Source: Lanius collurio | Taxonomy: Eukaryota > Chordata > Aves > Passeriformes > Laniidae | Direction of reading: 5' to 3' | Assembly: GCA_020086605.1 (NCBI GenBank) | Contig: JACBWW010000015.1 | Coordinates: 22,433,225-22,497,224, forward strand | DNA length: 64,000 bases | Shown: piece by piece, positions 12,503-25,880 of the stretch | How positions within the stretch are numbered: the stretch's first letter is position 1 | Layout of the letters: each line of letters begins with the position of its first letter | Translations under genes and position numbers: made by a program | Notes under the pieces: model-generated | Seen by the model: the letters and a program-made list of their open reading frames with translations, nothing else | Database searches by the model: none | What the model was told of the DNA's origin: nothing

Positions 12503-13017
12503 AGACTCCTGTGTTCAGTTCTGGGCCCCTCACTACAAGAAGGACATTGAGGCGCTGGAGCAAGCCCAGAGAAGGGCAATGGAGCTGAGGAAGGGTCTGG
12601 GCCACAAGTCCTGTGAGGAGCAGCTGAGGGAGCTGGGGGTGTTTAGCCTGGAGAAAAGGAGGCTCAGAGGGACATAACTGCTCTCTAAAGGTATGTAAAG
12701 GGAGGTTGTGTCAAGGTGGGAATTGGCTTCTTCTCCCAAGAAACTAACTATAGGACAAGAGCAAACTGCCTCAAGTTGTGCCAGGGGAGGATTACTTTGG
12801 ATATTAGGAAAAATTTCTTCACTGAAAGAGTTGTAAAGCTTTTGGGCAGGCTGCCCAGGGCAGTGGTGGAGTCACCACCCCTGGAGTCATCTGTAGATGT
12901 TAGAGATGTGTAGATGTGACACTTTGGGAGATCTACAAAGGGTGGGCTTGACAGAGATGGGTTAATGGTTGGACTTGATGATCTTAAAGGTCTTTTCCAA
13001 CCTAAACAATTCTATGA
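12503..13017 (+). mobile_element. CR1 LINE 3' fragment with C-terminal reverse-transcriptase remnant
   Basis: The longest CR1 tail in the window. Its 5' part still translates to the conserved end of the CR1 polyprotein: [20 protein letters not shown], then [21 protein letters not shown] stop follows at RLRGT where the family continues into an aspartate. The 3' UTR follows with GATATTAGGAAAAATTTCTTC, GGCAGGCTGCCCAGGGCAG, GATGATCTTAAAGGTC and AATTCTATGAG. Its last 60 bases resemble the copy at 4733-5045, suggesting the same subfamily. The 109-codon frame at 12348-12677 is partly this remnant. Antisense to GRID2. Confidence 0.95.
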
Positions 13018-15026
13018 GGATAGTTTTGAAATTAGGTAATTATATGGATGGTTAGCATTCATAAGGCATGTGAAAATGACCTCTGTGTCTACTCATCAAA
13101 AATTTCTGAACACACCGCATTCAATAAGACTGCATTAAGTTTCCCCCTTTTCTCTACTGAAAGTAGTGAGAAAAAAGAAAGTAAGAATTGAAGCTCAGTT
13201 GTGGGCGAGACTGTCAATCTGCGCTTGACACTGACTCTAGAAACAGTGGACAGGCACATTAAACGATTCCCATAGCCCAGGATGAGCCTTGGCAATCTTG
13301 TGGTAAATATTTACTGTGACACTTTAAAAACTCCCATTCCCTGCAAATGTTAAGAAACTGCTCCCCAAACTGTAATTGACTCTTATTACTAGATTTCTCA
13401 GCTCCCTTCCAAAGGCTGCTGGATGACCAAGCACAACCATTATAACCAACAGGAAACACTAAGTCTTGTAAACTATAAACAAAATATTTTCAAGCACAAG
13501 ATGCTCTTGTCTTGTTGCTAGGTAAAATTACTTTTTCCTTGACTCCTAAAATAATTACTGCCCCCCTTCTAAATGTTGGTGACTTTGCATTTCCTTCCCC
13601 AAAAGATTTTAGTGAAATTTGCAGCCCCAAATACTTAATTACCTCAAGTGCTTTATTGACCACTGTTTGGGGGATTTTATTTGGCTAGGAACAGCACAGC
13701 AGCTTGTTATTTTTAATTGAACAATAACGTACATTAATTCATGTTAGAATCAATGACCAAAATTTAATTGAAACATTTCATTCTTTCATTACAGAAATTC
13801 TCCCACTATCAACAGTTACAAAATTCCTGCAAAACATGACACAGCCCTCACCTCTTAATAACACTCAAACATAGATAAAGGATTTACATCTACAAGATCT
13901 TGGATAATTAAATACTATACTCATTCAATATCCTATTGTGCCAATGGGATGTGTAACTGTATTGGCACTGAAAACCACCATTCTCTCTGATCCTGTGCTT
14001 TTCAAACAGATGGATTAGAAATTCACATGTACTGACAGAAAAGTCACCTCATGTACAGCAAGAAACCCATTCACATCCCAGAAACTGAATACCATATTAA
14101 AGGGATTTTACATTTGGCCTATCCTTATGTATGTGTGTAGTCTGTCACTTTTTTTGATATTTTTATTGTCATCTTCAACTAGACATTAAGTTTGTTCTTT
14201 CAGTTACAGTACTTTAAACAGTATTTTTTCCCCCTGAGTGAAATAGTAGCTTCTGGATTTATTATGGTCTTTAGTTTCGTGACATTTACCAGAAATGAAC
14301 AAAGAACGTTATCCCCTCTTCTCAGTTCCTCCCATTTCTCAGCAATGGGACTAAGGCTTCTTTCAAAGCAATCTGTGGCAATGGACTATTAGGATGCTGC
14401 CAAGCTTTGTGTATTGATTTTAATTCACAATAACTTAATGCAGGTAGCAGCTCTTTCTGAACCATATTACAGGAATATGGATTGAGATTGGAATTGATTG
14501 GAATGTTTTAGAGTATGTCTAAAGAGTACAATGGTGGCTTTAATGCAGATAGTTCAGACACCTGAATTAGCACAAGTGTGGTATGGGTACATTAACCTGC
14601 TGGGAAGTACACTGTGCTCCTTCCAGCAGCCTTGCAAGGGCTCCCATTCATAAGGATCTCTGACACGCAGTTCACCTCCTTTTCTATCTTGCACGGTATG
14701 GAAGGATAATTACAGTCAGAATAAGAGCCTCTCTCTGTTTCAAAGTCAAATTTCTGTGAACTGTGTGAATTGCTCTGGAATGCAAATATGCCCACAGAGC
14801 AGATGGGTAAGGGTCAGCAAGAAGATAAGAGCCCAAGAGCTCTGAGAGATAGCCCTAAACACAGGGATGAGTTAGGTTGGCCCTACCAGGCTTTGCACTG
14901 CCCCTACCTTGCTGTCAAGCTGTAGCCCCAGCAAGTTCCCAAAGCAGTTGAATTGCTTGATATCCACCTTATCTAGCATATAGTACCTGCTACTTTAGAA
15001 AAATGGATTAAAAATAACAATAATTC

Positions 15027-15041
15027 AAAAAAAAAAAAAAA
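15027..15041 (+). repeat. A15 homopolymer
   Basis: A run of 15 A after the AT-rich AAAATAACAATAATTC. A somewhat GC-richer segment precedes it (about 14870-14960), but I cannot match that to a known retroposed gene. Confidence 0.88.
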
Positions 15042-18000
15042 GGTGCTGGATTTCCCAGCAGGCTGTGAGATTAAAGCTTGTCAAATGAATGATCGCAGTA
15101 GTGAATAACTGTAAGGTTTATGACCTGTTTTAATACAAGCTAGGTAGCTCAAAGGGATATAAAACAGCTATTCACAGAAGCCTGTGCCCAGTCAGTAGCA
15201 ATTTAAACTTGGCCCTTGTACAGGTATGGTGGTTGGAAGAGGAATAGAAAGACAGGTTCTGCCTCCATAAAAGAATATTACTTTCTGCTCTTATAATAAT
15301 GATTTTAATTATTACTATTTTGGGTGCTACTGTAGTCCAATACACCAATACAGAGAGCAATATAGAATTCAGTATAATAAATGCCTAATTAAAATTATTT
15401 TTCTTAGTGCAGAGATAGAGCTGCCTGGCAGAATGAAGAGACTTTACAGAAGTCCACAGCATTCAGTTACGAAAATGGGGAATGGGATTGGGACTGCATA
15501 AGAAAAGCGATCACCCAAAATATTGGGAGAACATATAAGAACCATTATCTGTGAGACTATTCCACATTATTATAAAATATTTATTCAATATTTAATAAGG
15601 TATCCTGGACATAATCTTTCCTGAAGTTGATCTTTGTTGTACAGTCATTCACTGATGTTTTTGTCCTGACATTTTTAAACCTTTATCAATTCTGACTATT
15701 TATTCCTCTGTCTATACTTAATCATTGTCTTACTTCATCTTTTGCATGCCTTATGTCATTTCCCCAATCACTATGAAAGTTACTCCAGCTTCTTGGAAAG
15801 AATTTTTCTTTTCACTTTCTTTAAGCCAGCTTTTAAATCCAGGCCTTAGCTTCATATCTAACTTTTCATCTTCTCTCTGAGTGGTAAATTCAATAGAAGA
15901 AGGGACTGAAGATGCAGACCTCCTGCCAGGTCATGTCCCTAAAGTCAGTCTGCTTTCAAATTCCTTTCTTTTCTAATCTGTGCAACAAATGCTCATGAAT
16001 TTAATACCAACCACTGAGAATTAAACTAGTCCACATATGATAACATTTTCCATGGTGAAAATGATGTTTCTTAATTATTTTTTCTTTCTGTGCTTATCTA
16101 ACCTTTTGCTAGTCCTTTCCCTACATCACGTCCCACAGTGCCCACCTGCAGCCAAGAGTGACCAACCTGCAGCTCTGTGCAAGTAACTCAGGTAGTAACT
16201 CTCGAGGTACAGCATTTAGGGATGTATGGCAAAGCATAATTCAGCACGACTTGCTGTTATCTTTCTTTCCTTTATCCTGCCTGCCTTCTTAGAACCCTCC
16301 AGATATGAAAATATATTTGTGTTTGGGAGCTGCTTTGAATTTTCATGTAGAGTCACAAAAAGTCATGCAGAGTCTTTGGCATCATTAGGATATTATACCT
16401 TATGCACTTTCAGGAAAGGCTGTGTACTTTTCAGTCAAGGTGTTAATGCTCTAAAACAGGGAAATTCAAACTTTTTCCTTTTTCAAACAATGGGTTTTTT
16501 TAAAAATATGATTTTACAAATACCTGCTGGCCTGTTCATTGTCAAATGGATCAGATTTCTTTCCATTTCCAATGTCTTAATTTTCATATGAATAATTCAG
16601 TAATTGCCACTCTAATATTATGAGAGTATCTGCTGTATTTTAGGTCTTTTTCAATAAAAATGAACAACTGAAAAAGAGAATAAACTGAGACAGACAAAAC
16701 GGATATATTGCTAAATTTGTTCTTGGCCAATTGTTCATCCAAGATACATTGAATTTGTTTGGAACTACTATGCTGACCTTTGATTGAGCTACATTTCATA
16801 AACTCAGAATACATTTCAGAAATTCACCAGCAAGTGACTTGAACTTAAGAGCAACTTGTCAAACACAAAGTTCAGACTTCAGCTTCATATGTGGAAGCAG
16901 TCCAAGACAGAGACATCTGATATTTATGTAAGACAAAATAAACCATTTCTAGAAGTGTACAAAGTGTGGTACTAATCCAACTCAGATTAAAACGCTGAAT
17001 TAAATGTACACAAACATGACCATAGTTCTCCTCAGAATAAACCACAAAGAAATATTTCTTATTGCCATTTATGAAAAGGTGAGCATTCACGTTTACTGCA
17101 GAGGAGCCAGAATTCTCTGCCAAGTGAAACCAGATGATTTCTAGTTTGGGGCTATATTGTATTCTGCCATACTCACGAAGAGATTTTGGGTTGGGTCTGC
17201 AGATACATGGCCCATAATTATTAAATTTACTTAAGGAATGGAATTACTAGATGGATGTGGATGATGGGAACTAACTGTTCAGCATTTCCTTACTGAAAGA
17301 TCAAGGAAATAAGTCACAATCATTTATGATTTTCAGACTCCAGAATGTTTCATTTCATTAGTATAATGCAGTATAAACCCAGGTGCTGCAATTTGCTATC
17401 CTCTCAAATTCTACTGCAACTTTTAGAATTTAGAAGTCCTTTTCAACCTGAAGGCATAACAAAATGAAATTGGAAGAGAAAGGCTGCTATCTAGAAAGTC
17501 ATGGGAGATTTGCACTGTTAACAGAACAAATTTGCAAATATTGTAAACTTCTCAACTCTCCATGAAAAAAAATCCAAAAAACCACCTAGTAATATTCAAA
17601 GGTATTATTATTTAATTTTAACACTTTTCTCCCTTCATCAAGATCATACTGTTGGAAACAGGCAGAATTAATAACAATAACTAATCATTCACAGTCTGCA
17701 TAGGTTCTTTACACTTAACAGAAATTTATTGACTTAATTGAAGAACAAGAAGAAAAAAGGAAGAGAAAATACAAAGAAGATCATCACTAAAATAAATTTA
17801 ATTGGTGAAATCCTTCCTGCTCTCACTTCCAAGGTAAGAATCACATATATTCATCACACAGGTTAAATATAAATCTCCAATTTTGTCCTATCCAGCAGAT
17901 ATAAAACTAGTGAGGAGACTGAAATGTTGTGTGCTCTGTCTCGAACTTTAAATGTCTTTTTAAATTTTAGTAATTACTACAGAATCCTACCAGCATAACT

Positions 18001-18293
18001 AATTTTTTTGTGTATCTTTGCATGTTGATAAATATTCATGCTATAATAATATGAGAAAAGATTGCTCTCCAGCAAGGTAACTAAGATAACTAGGGATAAA
18101 CCAGTGGGGAGAGAGGAAAGAAGAATAACTTTATCATTCTAAGCAAAATCCACAGATCATTTTTGTCAACAGATAATTATACTGAAACAATTAATATGAG
18201 TATCAGGGAAAACAAAGACCAGCCACTGCCAACATGATGCTGTTTTGATGGACATGCAATTAAAGTATGATCTTCCCCCTCTCTGTTACTACT

Positions 18294-18404
18294 CCTTTTT
18301 TTTGGTTTGGTTTTGGGTTCTTTTTTAGGTTTGTGGGGTTTTGTTTCTTTTGGTTGTTGTTTTTGTGTGGGGTTTTTTTTGGTTTTTTTTTTTTTTTTGT
18401 TATT
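18294..18404 (+). repeat. G/T-rich low-complexity tract
   Basis: About 110 bases made almost only of T and G, such as GGTTTGGTTTTGGGTTC, TTGTGGGGTTTTGTTTC and a final run of about 16 T. The 77-codon open frame across it is an artefact of composition (phenylalanine, glycine, tryptophan and leucine only). Confidence 0.9.
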
Positions 18405-19285
18405 TGGTTAGATTTGTCTTGTAGATACTATCACAGGAAGTTCTATAGTGTCCTAAGAGCAGTTAACAGAATGTTCACCCTGACAGATAAAGGTGTTTAA
18501 ATACCCATGAAATAACTGGAGGGGTACTGACATGCTCTGGTGATTTCATTTCCCACCCCTGTAGGAGCCTCTTCCTTCATCATGCACTATCAGCAATGCA
18601 AACTCTTCTTTTCTTCTTCTTTATAAACAAGTGCTGGGCCCTCAGACACTGATCTCAAACACAAGTAGATAGTAGCAGGACGAAAATAGCTTAATCTAAC
18701 CTTTACAATTCTGCAGCCTCAGATCAACTGCGTATTTGGGCATTGGTCCAAAGAGGGCTAGATGTCTCATATTATTTTATTTCTTTGGGTTTTGTCCACT
18801 CTTAAAAACTTCTCCTCAAGCAGACTTTATGGCAGGGAATACACTGGCCTCATAACATGAAGTACCTTCTATTCTGGTAGACATTGTCTGTTCAGCTTTT
18901 AACTAAGAATTTTTCTGCAGCTGCTTAACCCAAGATGCCCACAAAGGGGAAGAATCTGGCTGAAGAAAACTAGGATGGGACAGTAGATGTTTCACCAAAC
19001 TAACATTACTCACCCTAAGCTGACATTGAATATTTTCTGAGTGTGACAATTTGTGTTAGACTGCACTAAATTTGCCAAGGTGATTGGAATTGAATAATTT
19101 AGAGCTTCAGCTAGGTACCTTTAGCTAACAGGGCATTTGAAGTTGCCTTTTATAAGCTCATACGTTTGTGTTACCTAATTTAGAACATGCCTGTGCAAGA
19201 AACAGGTTCTAACATGTTTGATTCAGTCTGAAATGCACTGTACTGATAAATAATTTTTTTCTTGTGGAGAATTATCCATTTTTCT

Positions 19286-19322
19286 GTTTGTTTTGGGGTT
19301 TTTTTTGTTTGTTTTTTTTTTA
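19286..19322 (+). repeat. Short G/T-rich low-complexity tract
   Basis: TTTGTTTTGGGGTTTTTTTTG continuing as TTTG/T-runs, only 125 bases from the GRID2 linker exon on its intronic 5' side in transcription order minus-strand A/C. Similar in makeup to the tract at 18294. Confidence 0.85.
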
Positions 19323-19354
19323 CCAGCTTAAATTAGACACTCTAACACCAACTA

Positions 19355-19549
<195 letters not shown>

Positions 19550-21202
19550 CTAAAAGAGAAAACAAAAATAATTTTCTCATTGCCCATAAAACTTTGCTAG
19601 TCATTCCTCTTAGGTGGCTTTAAGCAGGAACATATGAAATAAACACAATACCTTCTGGAATCAATGGGATGGAAACTCAGGGAATGGCTTGTGCACAGAT
19701 TCATCTTTAAATTGAAAATTAAGCAATTAAGGGTATTAGTTCCTGATTTTAAACACCAGTGTGCAATGGATGACAGCATCCAGGATTTGGGATACTATGC
19801 ATTGCTTTAAAAGAGGGCAGAGAGGACTTCTATATTACTTGAAAACATTTTAAAAGTACTGTAGCTGTAACAATATTTCTACCTTACTTTCAGTAATACA
19901 CTAATTGGAGAAATAATAGCTACCATCATTTTAACATGCTGTTTGCTCCAGCCCATCCTTCCTAGTGGAACTCTGACAAAAGGAATTACACCACCCTTAA
20001 TTAAAGCTTATACTACTAATTGCTAATGAAACAGCAGTGATTTTAAGCCAAGATAAAAATCACATTTAAAGATGATTGAGGAAAAGACCATTGGATAGGC
20101 ACACCACAGTATTGAGAGAGTACTGCAACAGATAATGCAGAAGTTCATCTATACCATTCTTTGCATTGGTGCTATCGTATTTCTTGAGCTTCTGTGGATG
20201 AGGCTTTTGCTCAGGGGTCCCTTTAGGATTATCTGCCTTTCAATCTGAGTTTAGTAGATACTGACTTGTAATTCAGCTTCTCTGAAAATACAACTTGCCT
20301 GTTTTTCGTGTGATGGTAGATGCTTTTTTTGAGCACAGAGAAAGAAATCAGTCAACCACACATCATCCCTTAGCACCACATACCAAAATAATAAGTTTTG
20401 TTTTTGAAATTCATTACCACACTCAGCTGGCCTGCACAAGTACCATTGTTAAATTCAAAACCCAGCAGAAGGAAATGACTGACTTCAGAGGACTTTGGAG
20501 CAGAGTCTCAATTAAGGCACGTAGACCAATTCCCTGTGTAAAGTCCTTACACAGCCAAAGAGACAGGCACCTGCAGCTACGAGTTCTTGCTCTGAATTTC
20601 CTTCTCCATGGACTTTAAATGAAACCTTTCAAGAGATGCTCATCTTCTGACTCCTATTTAAAGGAAAAAAAGGTCTTGCTCCCTCTGACAAATCAAGATT
20701 AACATCAGTAGGTTATTGTTGGGTCCAGCGGCCTCTACTAAGTCTGTTCTCTTGGAGCATTCAGCACTATAATCTGAGAGAAACAGAAACTGCAAAACAT
20801 CGAAAATATTACTGTAATTTCACACAGAGTCACAGAAATGGCAGGTTGCCTCAAACCATCTGAAAGGGCTTGTAAAGAAGGGGAAAACTTCTGCTCACTG
20901 TACTTGAGGAGGAATTTACAGAAATCATTGTTTTCAGCCTTTGTTTGAAAAGGCTTTGTATATGTGTTTCATAGATCTCTCAAAGCGAAACTGAAAAGTA
21001 AGAACTCACTTCAAGTAAACATATTTAACCATTCCAGAAGTGGATAATTTGAAATATTTGTTTTCTTCATTACACCTATTTTAGAAAAACTTCTATATTT
21101 TTTAATTTCAATGACATTCATAGAAATTCTTTGAAGATGCCTCCTTAAGAAATGTGTGGCTCAAAAATTAAAAAATAAAAACTTTCTGCAGTGAAATAGG
21201 AG

Positions 21203-21263
21203 TTGAGTTTTACTCAATGGTCTCAAAGGTCTTCTTCAATCTCAATGATCCCATGATTCTATG
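21203..21263 (+). mobile_element. Very short CR1 LINE 3' terminus
   Basis: About 60 bases with ACTCAATGGTCTCAAAGGTC and CTCAATGATCCCATGATTCTATG-like ending, matching the final segment of an avian CR1 3' UTR including the terminal ATTCTATG motif. Extreme 5' truncation is normal for CR1. Plus orientation. Confidence 0.75.
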
Positions 21264-23960
21264 TTTCCCAAAGGAGGATGGCCTTAAAACAACATAATCA
21301 CTGCTCTCTTCCGCTTTCAGAAGTACTCACAGCTAATTCTGAAGTCAAAGTTATACTACTGTCAGGGAATGAGTGAGGGAAATGCTGAGCATACTTGAGA
21401 TCTCAAGGAATGACTGAATCAAGGATCTACTAGATCCAGAATACCAGAGAAATGGAAAGCAGCAACAGGATACAAGGAGAATCAAACTCAGGAGGTGCCA
21501 TGTTACTCACTTGCAATTGCTCATCTTCCCAATAGCTGTTTCTAAAAAAAAGCACAAATTACCCCTTCTTGGTTTCCCCACTTCGTGTTCCCGTCTGATC
21601 ACAAAGACCAACAAGAGATCATACCAGCCTGCTCTGCTTCTTCTGGACCTCCACAGTGTATCTAGCTGTTCACTAGTCATGGATGGACTGCAGACATGTT
21701 CCAGGCCCTCATCGCTCCCCTGGCAAAGCCCTGCAACACCTTGAGCTGAATAAGCTAAATGCTGAAGTGTATTGCCTATAATAATACAGCAAAATGCAGC
21801 AAATGTACTTGCACTGTACTCTGTACATGACAAACCACTGACATCCCATAAAGCAAAGCATTCCACAGGCTACATTTTCTGTACAAAAAGTAGCGAAAAC
21901 AGTACTAAGCTCAGAACAAAACTGCATTAAATTAATTTGCTGATTGTCATTCTTAGTCACACAAAGAAGCTAATTAGAACTTAGCTCCAATTAGCATATC
22001 TAAATGTGTTGGATGTATAATTACTGCAGAAACTCTGCTGCTTTTGCCAGAACTAAAACCCTAGGACATTGCTGAAGAGCCTTTTTATCCTTTTGAGGTT
22101 AAAGTCCATTTTTAATTATGTACGTTAATGTGTACATGTTTACATAATTAGGTTTTTATCCCAACCCTACCTTTTTTAAGGCAAACTCCCCCCACCAACA
22201 TAACTGATCTCTGGAAATGCAGTATAGCACTAATTTTCCTTTAAAAAGGCACTTTTTATTTTCAGTTATTGTTCATTTAATTTTCAATTCAATTGTTCCT
22301 TTATGCAGCTCAGTCATAGTGAAGACAAATGTGCAGTGTCTTGCCAACAAAGTTGAAATTGATTTTGAGTGGGAGCTGCTTACTGTTATTAGGAGAAAAC
22401 AAATCAACATTTATTGATGACAATTTGAGCTTGTCACTGCAGCAAGCAGCAAATGTAACTATTGCTGAAACATCAAGATGGGGGTGGTATGAAGCTCCCT
22501 CTTCAACTTTGTCTCTTTTAACTGTTTCTGCAAAACATTTGCTCTTTCTGCATTTACTTCCTTTTTTCTTTTGTTCTCTAATGGTTGAAATGAGAGAATA
22601 GATTACACAATGACAGAATCTCACATTATCTCTGGTAGATTTGTGCAGATGGGTGATGGGAACTCTCTTACTGACCATATCAAATTTATCTTTTGTAGTC
22701 CTTTGTACTTCTGTTGCAGTTTATTTTATTTATTCTAATGACAGCTTTCACTCTACTAGGTTTGATATAATATGATGAAGATGGAAAAGTTATCAGTCTT
22801 CTACTTCCTTTGCTATCCAGTTTGTAATCTATTTCTGTTCATCCCACATCCCAGCTTGTTATCCCCACTGTCTTCATTGTTGCAATGGGCTTTGTTCTTC
22901 TGTTTTGCTGGCAAAGCCAAAAATTTACTTCCCTTCATTGTCAGAAATTTTTGACTATATGAACAATGCATTATGGAAGGACTTTAATTTGTGTATCAAT
23001 ATTAAAGTAGGCAAAATCTATTTCATGTGCACTTGCAATTTCATTATTTATAAGGAACTTGGAACACTAAAATCTATAATGCCTTTATGGCAGAGCTTAC
23101 AGCCAGTTTTCCTCCTCTACTTCCTCTGCGACCATTGAACTCTGCTGAATACCTGAGAGCTTTCACTATTTTTTCTGGCAGAGTAAATTGTGTCAATGAA
23201 TCCAGAAAAATACATTGACCTGGTATGATCACAGTTGATGATCATCAGAGAAAATGAATAAAAGCAGAATACTGACACAGATAAATTACTTAAGTGCTTG
23301 CCACTACATTAAAGTGTAGGGTGTTCTGTTACTTCAATGGATATAGAAAATATACAGGAACTGGTTCATCCAACACAGCAATGCAACCACCTCAGAACTC
23401 AGACTACATTACCATAACACTACTAAGAGTCAAGAGCAGAAAACACTCTAGAGAAGGTGCAATGGAAATCTGAAAGATAAAAGTGCACTACATCTGCAAC
23501 CAAAATCTGTGAAGACATTGGGATCACAAACTCTTCTTTCATTTATTTCTCTGTCATTTAAAGGAAAAAAACCCACCAGTATCTTGTTTTTAGTATGGAC
23601 AGCCTGACAAAACATTTCCAATGGAAATGCCTACAACGGGGTAGTTCGTACAGAGCTGGTGAGCCACAGAAATAGCAGCTTCCTTGGCTGAAGTACCCAC
23701 AGGTTCTTCAAAAACTCCCTCCTCAGTTTTCACCCAGGTCCAGCTTGCTTTAGGAATTGAATTCTTGCAAGATCTGACTTCAACAGAAGGCATGTGCCTT
23801 AATAATCCCCTTTTCTATTCCAAAGCATACTAAATTCACAGAAATAGAAAAGCCCCCCCATGTCACAAAATGACACTCAGTTGGAAGATTCAAACACCCA
23901 GGAGTGCTGAGAAGACTGGAAATGGGACACAAAATAAAAAATTATGAAGAAAAAGGTAGA

Positions 23961-23974
23961 TTTTTTTTTTTTTT
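23961..23974 (+). repeat. T14 homopolymer
   Basis: A run of 14 T in otherwise unremarkable intron sequence. Confidence 0.85.
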
Positions 23975-25209
23975 GGTGATATGTGGATTCAGAATTTACA
24001 GAATTTTCTAGGACACCAGTCTAGGCAAAATTCAAGGACAACATAGAAATTGTTTTGCACAGAGTATCGCTGATGCCTCTTGTCAGCAGTTGTTTAATAT
24101 AATATCCAACAGTAACTGTGAAATCAGAGACTAAATCCTATTGATTAAAGACTGTCTCTCAGAAGAAACACCATAAAAAAAAATCTTTTCATCATCAATA
24201 TGATCCTGTCAGTGACTTAAAATGTAGTCAGATGCTCTGTTACCTGGTTAAAGAGTCCTTTCAGTTCAGCTCTTTAGCCAGCAACCAACAGTTTGTCAAC
24301 CAGATCTGCAAAAAATTGATGGTCAGGGGTTAACTGAGGGCCTTTGTAACCCTGGGCTTGACTGAAGAAGCAAGGATCAGTTTTGTTCTTCACAGCAATT
24401 TCCTAATAGGACTGGTTAGCAGGAAAGCTTTCTGTGTTCAACTGCTACCTTCACCGAAGCTTAGGTAATAGTCAGCAAATAGTAAGTTGTTAAAATCAAT
24501 AGAAAATACAGCCTCAACAATTGGATAATGTATAGCAGCACTTGTTTCTCCTGCATTCTGCGTGGTGAAATCTATATGGTTCTGTGCATTCAGTTAATTA
24601 TTTTGTACAGTGTGTTTTATTTCTTTAATCTGTCTCTGGACTAGATGGAATGGCCTGCCCCTAGACTTGCTATATTATTTTCAAGCTGTTAGGAGGATGT
24701 GAATACCCAAGTTTAGTTTTTTATCCAGTGGGCTAAGGATTGTAATTGCAGCAGTCAAGGCGGGGGGATTCGTTCTGTTAACTGATAATAGACACAAGTG
24801 CAAGTGACCTAAGTAGGAATTTCTTTCCTCAAAGCACAAGGCAGAATAATGCTGAATGGAGGTCATAAAATATTTTGCTTTGGGGACTTACCAAATTTCC
24901 TTTTTTTATTGAACTGAAATAAAGAAGCTATTGGAAACTTACCTGCTGGTAACCTGCTGTTCATTTGCCTACTACCTCCTGACTCATTGTTTTCTCAAGG
25001 ACCCAGATTGCTGCCAGAAGTTATAATTGGGTGTTTTAGACCACTGACAAATGTTGAATTTATGAGGGAAATGGCACAGACTTCACAGGTGTTCTCACAC
25101 TGCATGCTCAAAGCTGATGCTTAGTGCTTAGGCCAAGCTTCTAGACTCTAATGGCATAATTTTTCAAATGTATAGTGAATCACCACATCTCAAAGAAAAT
25201 GAACCAAGC

Positions 25210-25880
25210 CAGTGGTGTCATTCTAATGTTCCCTCACTTCTCCTCCCCCCTCCATCTCTTAATGTCTGGCTTACTTTCTCTATTGTTCTTTCCCTTTCAT
25301 TTGAAATTCGTTGGTTTTAATCTATCACTTTCCCCATCTGTCATCTCCTATCTTTGGAAAACACCCTTTTTCCCCATCTTTAGTCCTTTTTTACAGTGAA
25401 TTCAGTACTCCCAGCAGTTCCCTCACCTGCGGTTATCTTCCTCTTTCTTACATTACAAAATATCTTGCCATCCATTCCTCTTTGTACTTTCAGTGTACTT
25501 TCTGTCCTCTCTGCTTTTCTTTCCCTTGATCTTCCTCTCCATTTCCTGTGCCTTTTTCCTGTCTTGCTTTTTTGGTTTTTGTTTTTTGCTTATTTGCTTG
25601 TTTTTTAGGGTTTGGGTTGGTGTCCTGTGGGACAAGAGACCTCACCTTTCACTACATCCATCTTTGACTCATCTTTCAAATCACTTTGGGTCCTTTCCCC
25701 TTTCTCTTTGCCCCTGCATGTCCTTTTCTCTCAGGCAGCCCTCTCAGGAAACTTCCCCCCAACTCCTCCTTCTGTGTTATGAAGGAGATGGGACTTACCA
25801 AAGTAAATTATTGTGTAGCCCTGTTTCCTTCATTTTCATTCTTTCTTGCCTTTTTTTACTCTCCTCCCCTGACCTTACAC
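25210..25880 (+). repeat. Pyrimidine-rich block
   Basis: About 670 bases dominated by C and T on the plus strand, with runs such as CACTTCTCCTCCCCCCTCC and CTTTCCCTTGATCTTCCTCTCC. A G/T-rich patch (about 25565-25625) is embedded. It produces a cluster of overlapping open frames of 70-131 codons in all three plus frames, rich in S, F, L and P, which is the expected effect of few purines and not evidence of coding. In the GRID2 pre-mRNA this is a purine-rich stretch. Confidence 0.8.

Larger units (their letters stand above)
19550..25209. other. Intron stretch with little recognisable content
   Basis: Apart from the CR1 terminus at 21203 and a T run at 23961, nothing is recognisable. Overlapping open frames on both strands at 22310-22678 (122 codons minus, 90 codons plus) show no domain. 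Confidence 0.6.

Noticed and set aside
12348..12677. 109-codon plus-strand open frame as a possible gene
   Set aside because: Its second half is the C-terminal remnant of the CR1 polyprotein and its first half is unrelated intron sequence. It is a retrotransposon relic.
16226..16591. 121-codon plus frame beginning with a signal-like sequence
   Set aside because: No domain, no splice or promoter context, T-rich composition. Consistent with a chance frame.
18267..18500. 77-codon frame rich in Phe, Gly and Trp
   Set aside because: Direct translation of a G/T low-complexity tract.
21507..21866. 119-codon minus frame in the same strand as GRID2
   Set aside because: Not similar to any part of GRID2 I know and no flanking splice sites giving a sensible exon phase.
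24636..24665. Possible CR1 end (CTCTGGACTAGATGGAATGG)
   Set aside because: Too short, and the adjacent blocks of the CR1 3' UTR are absent.
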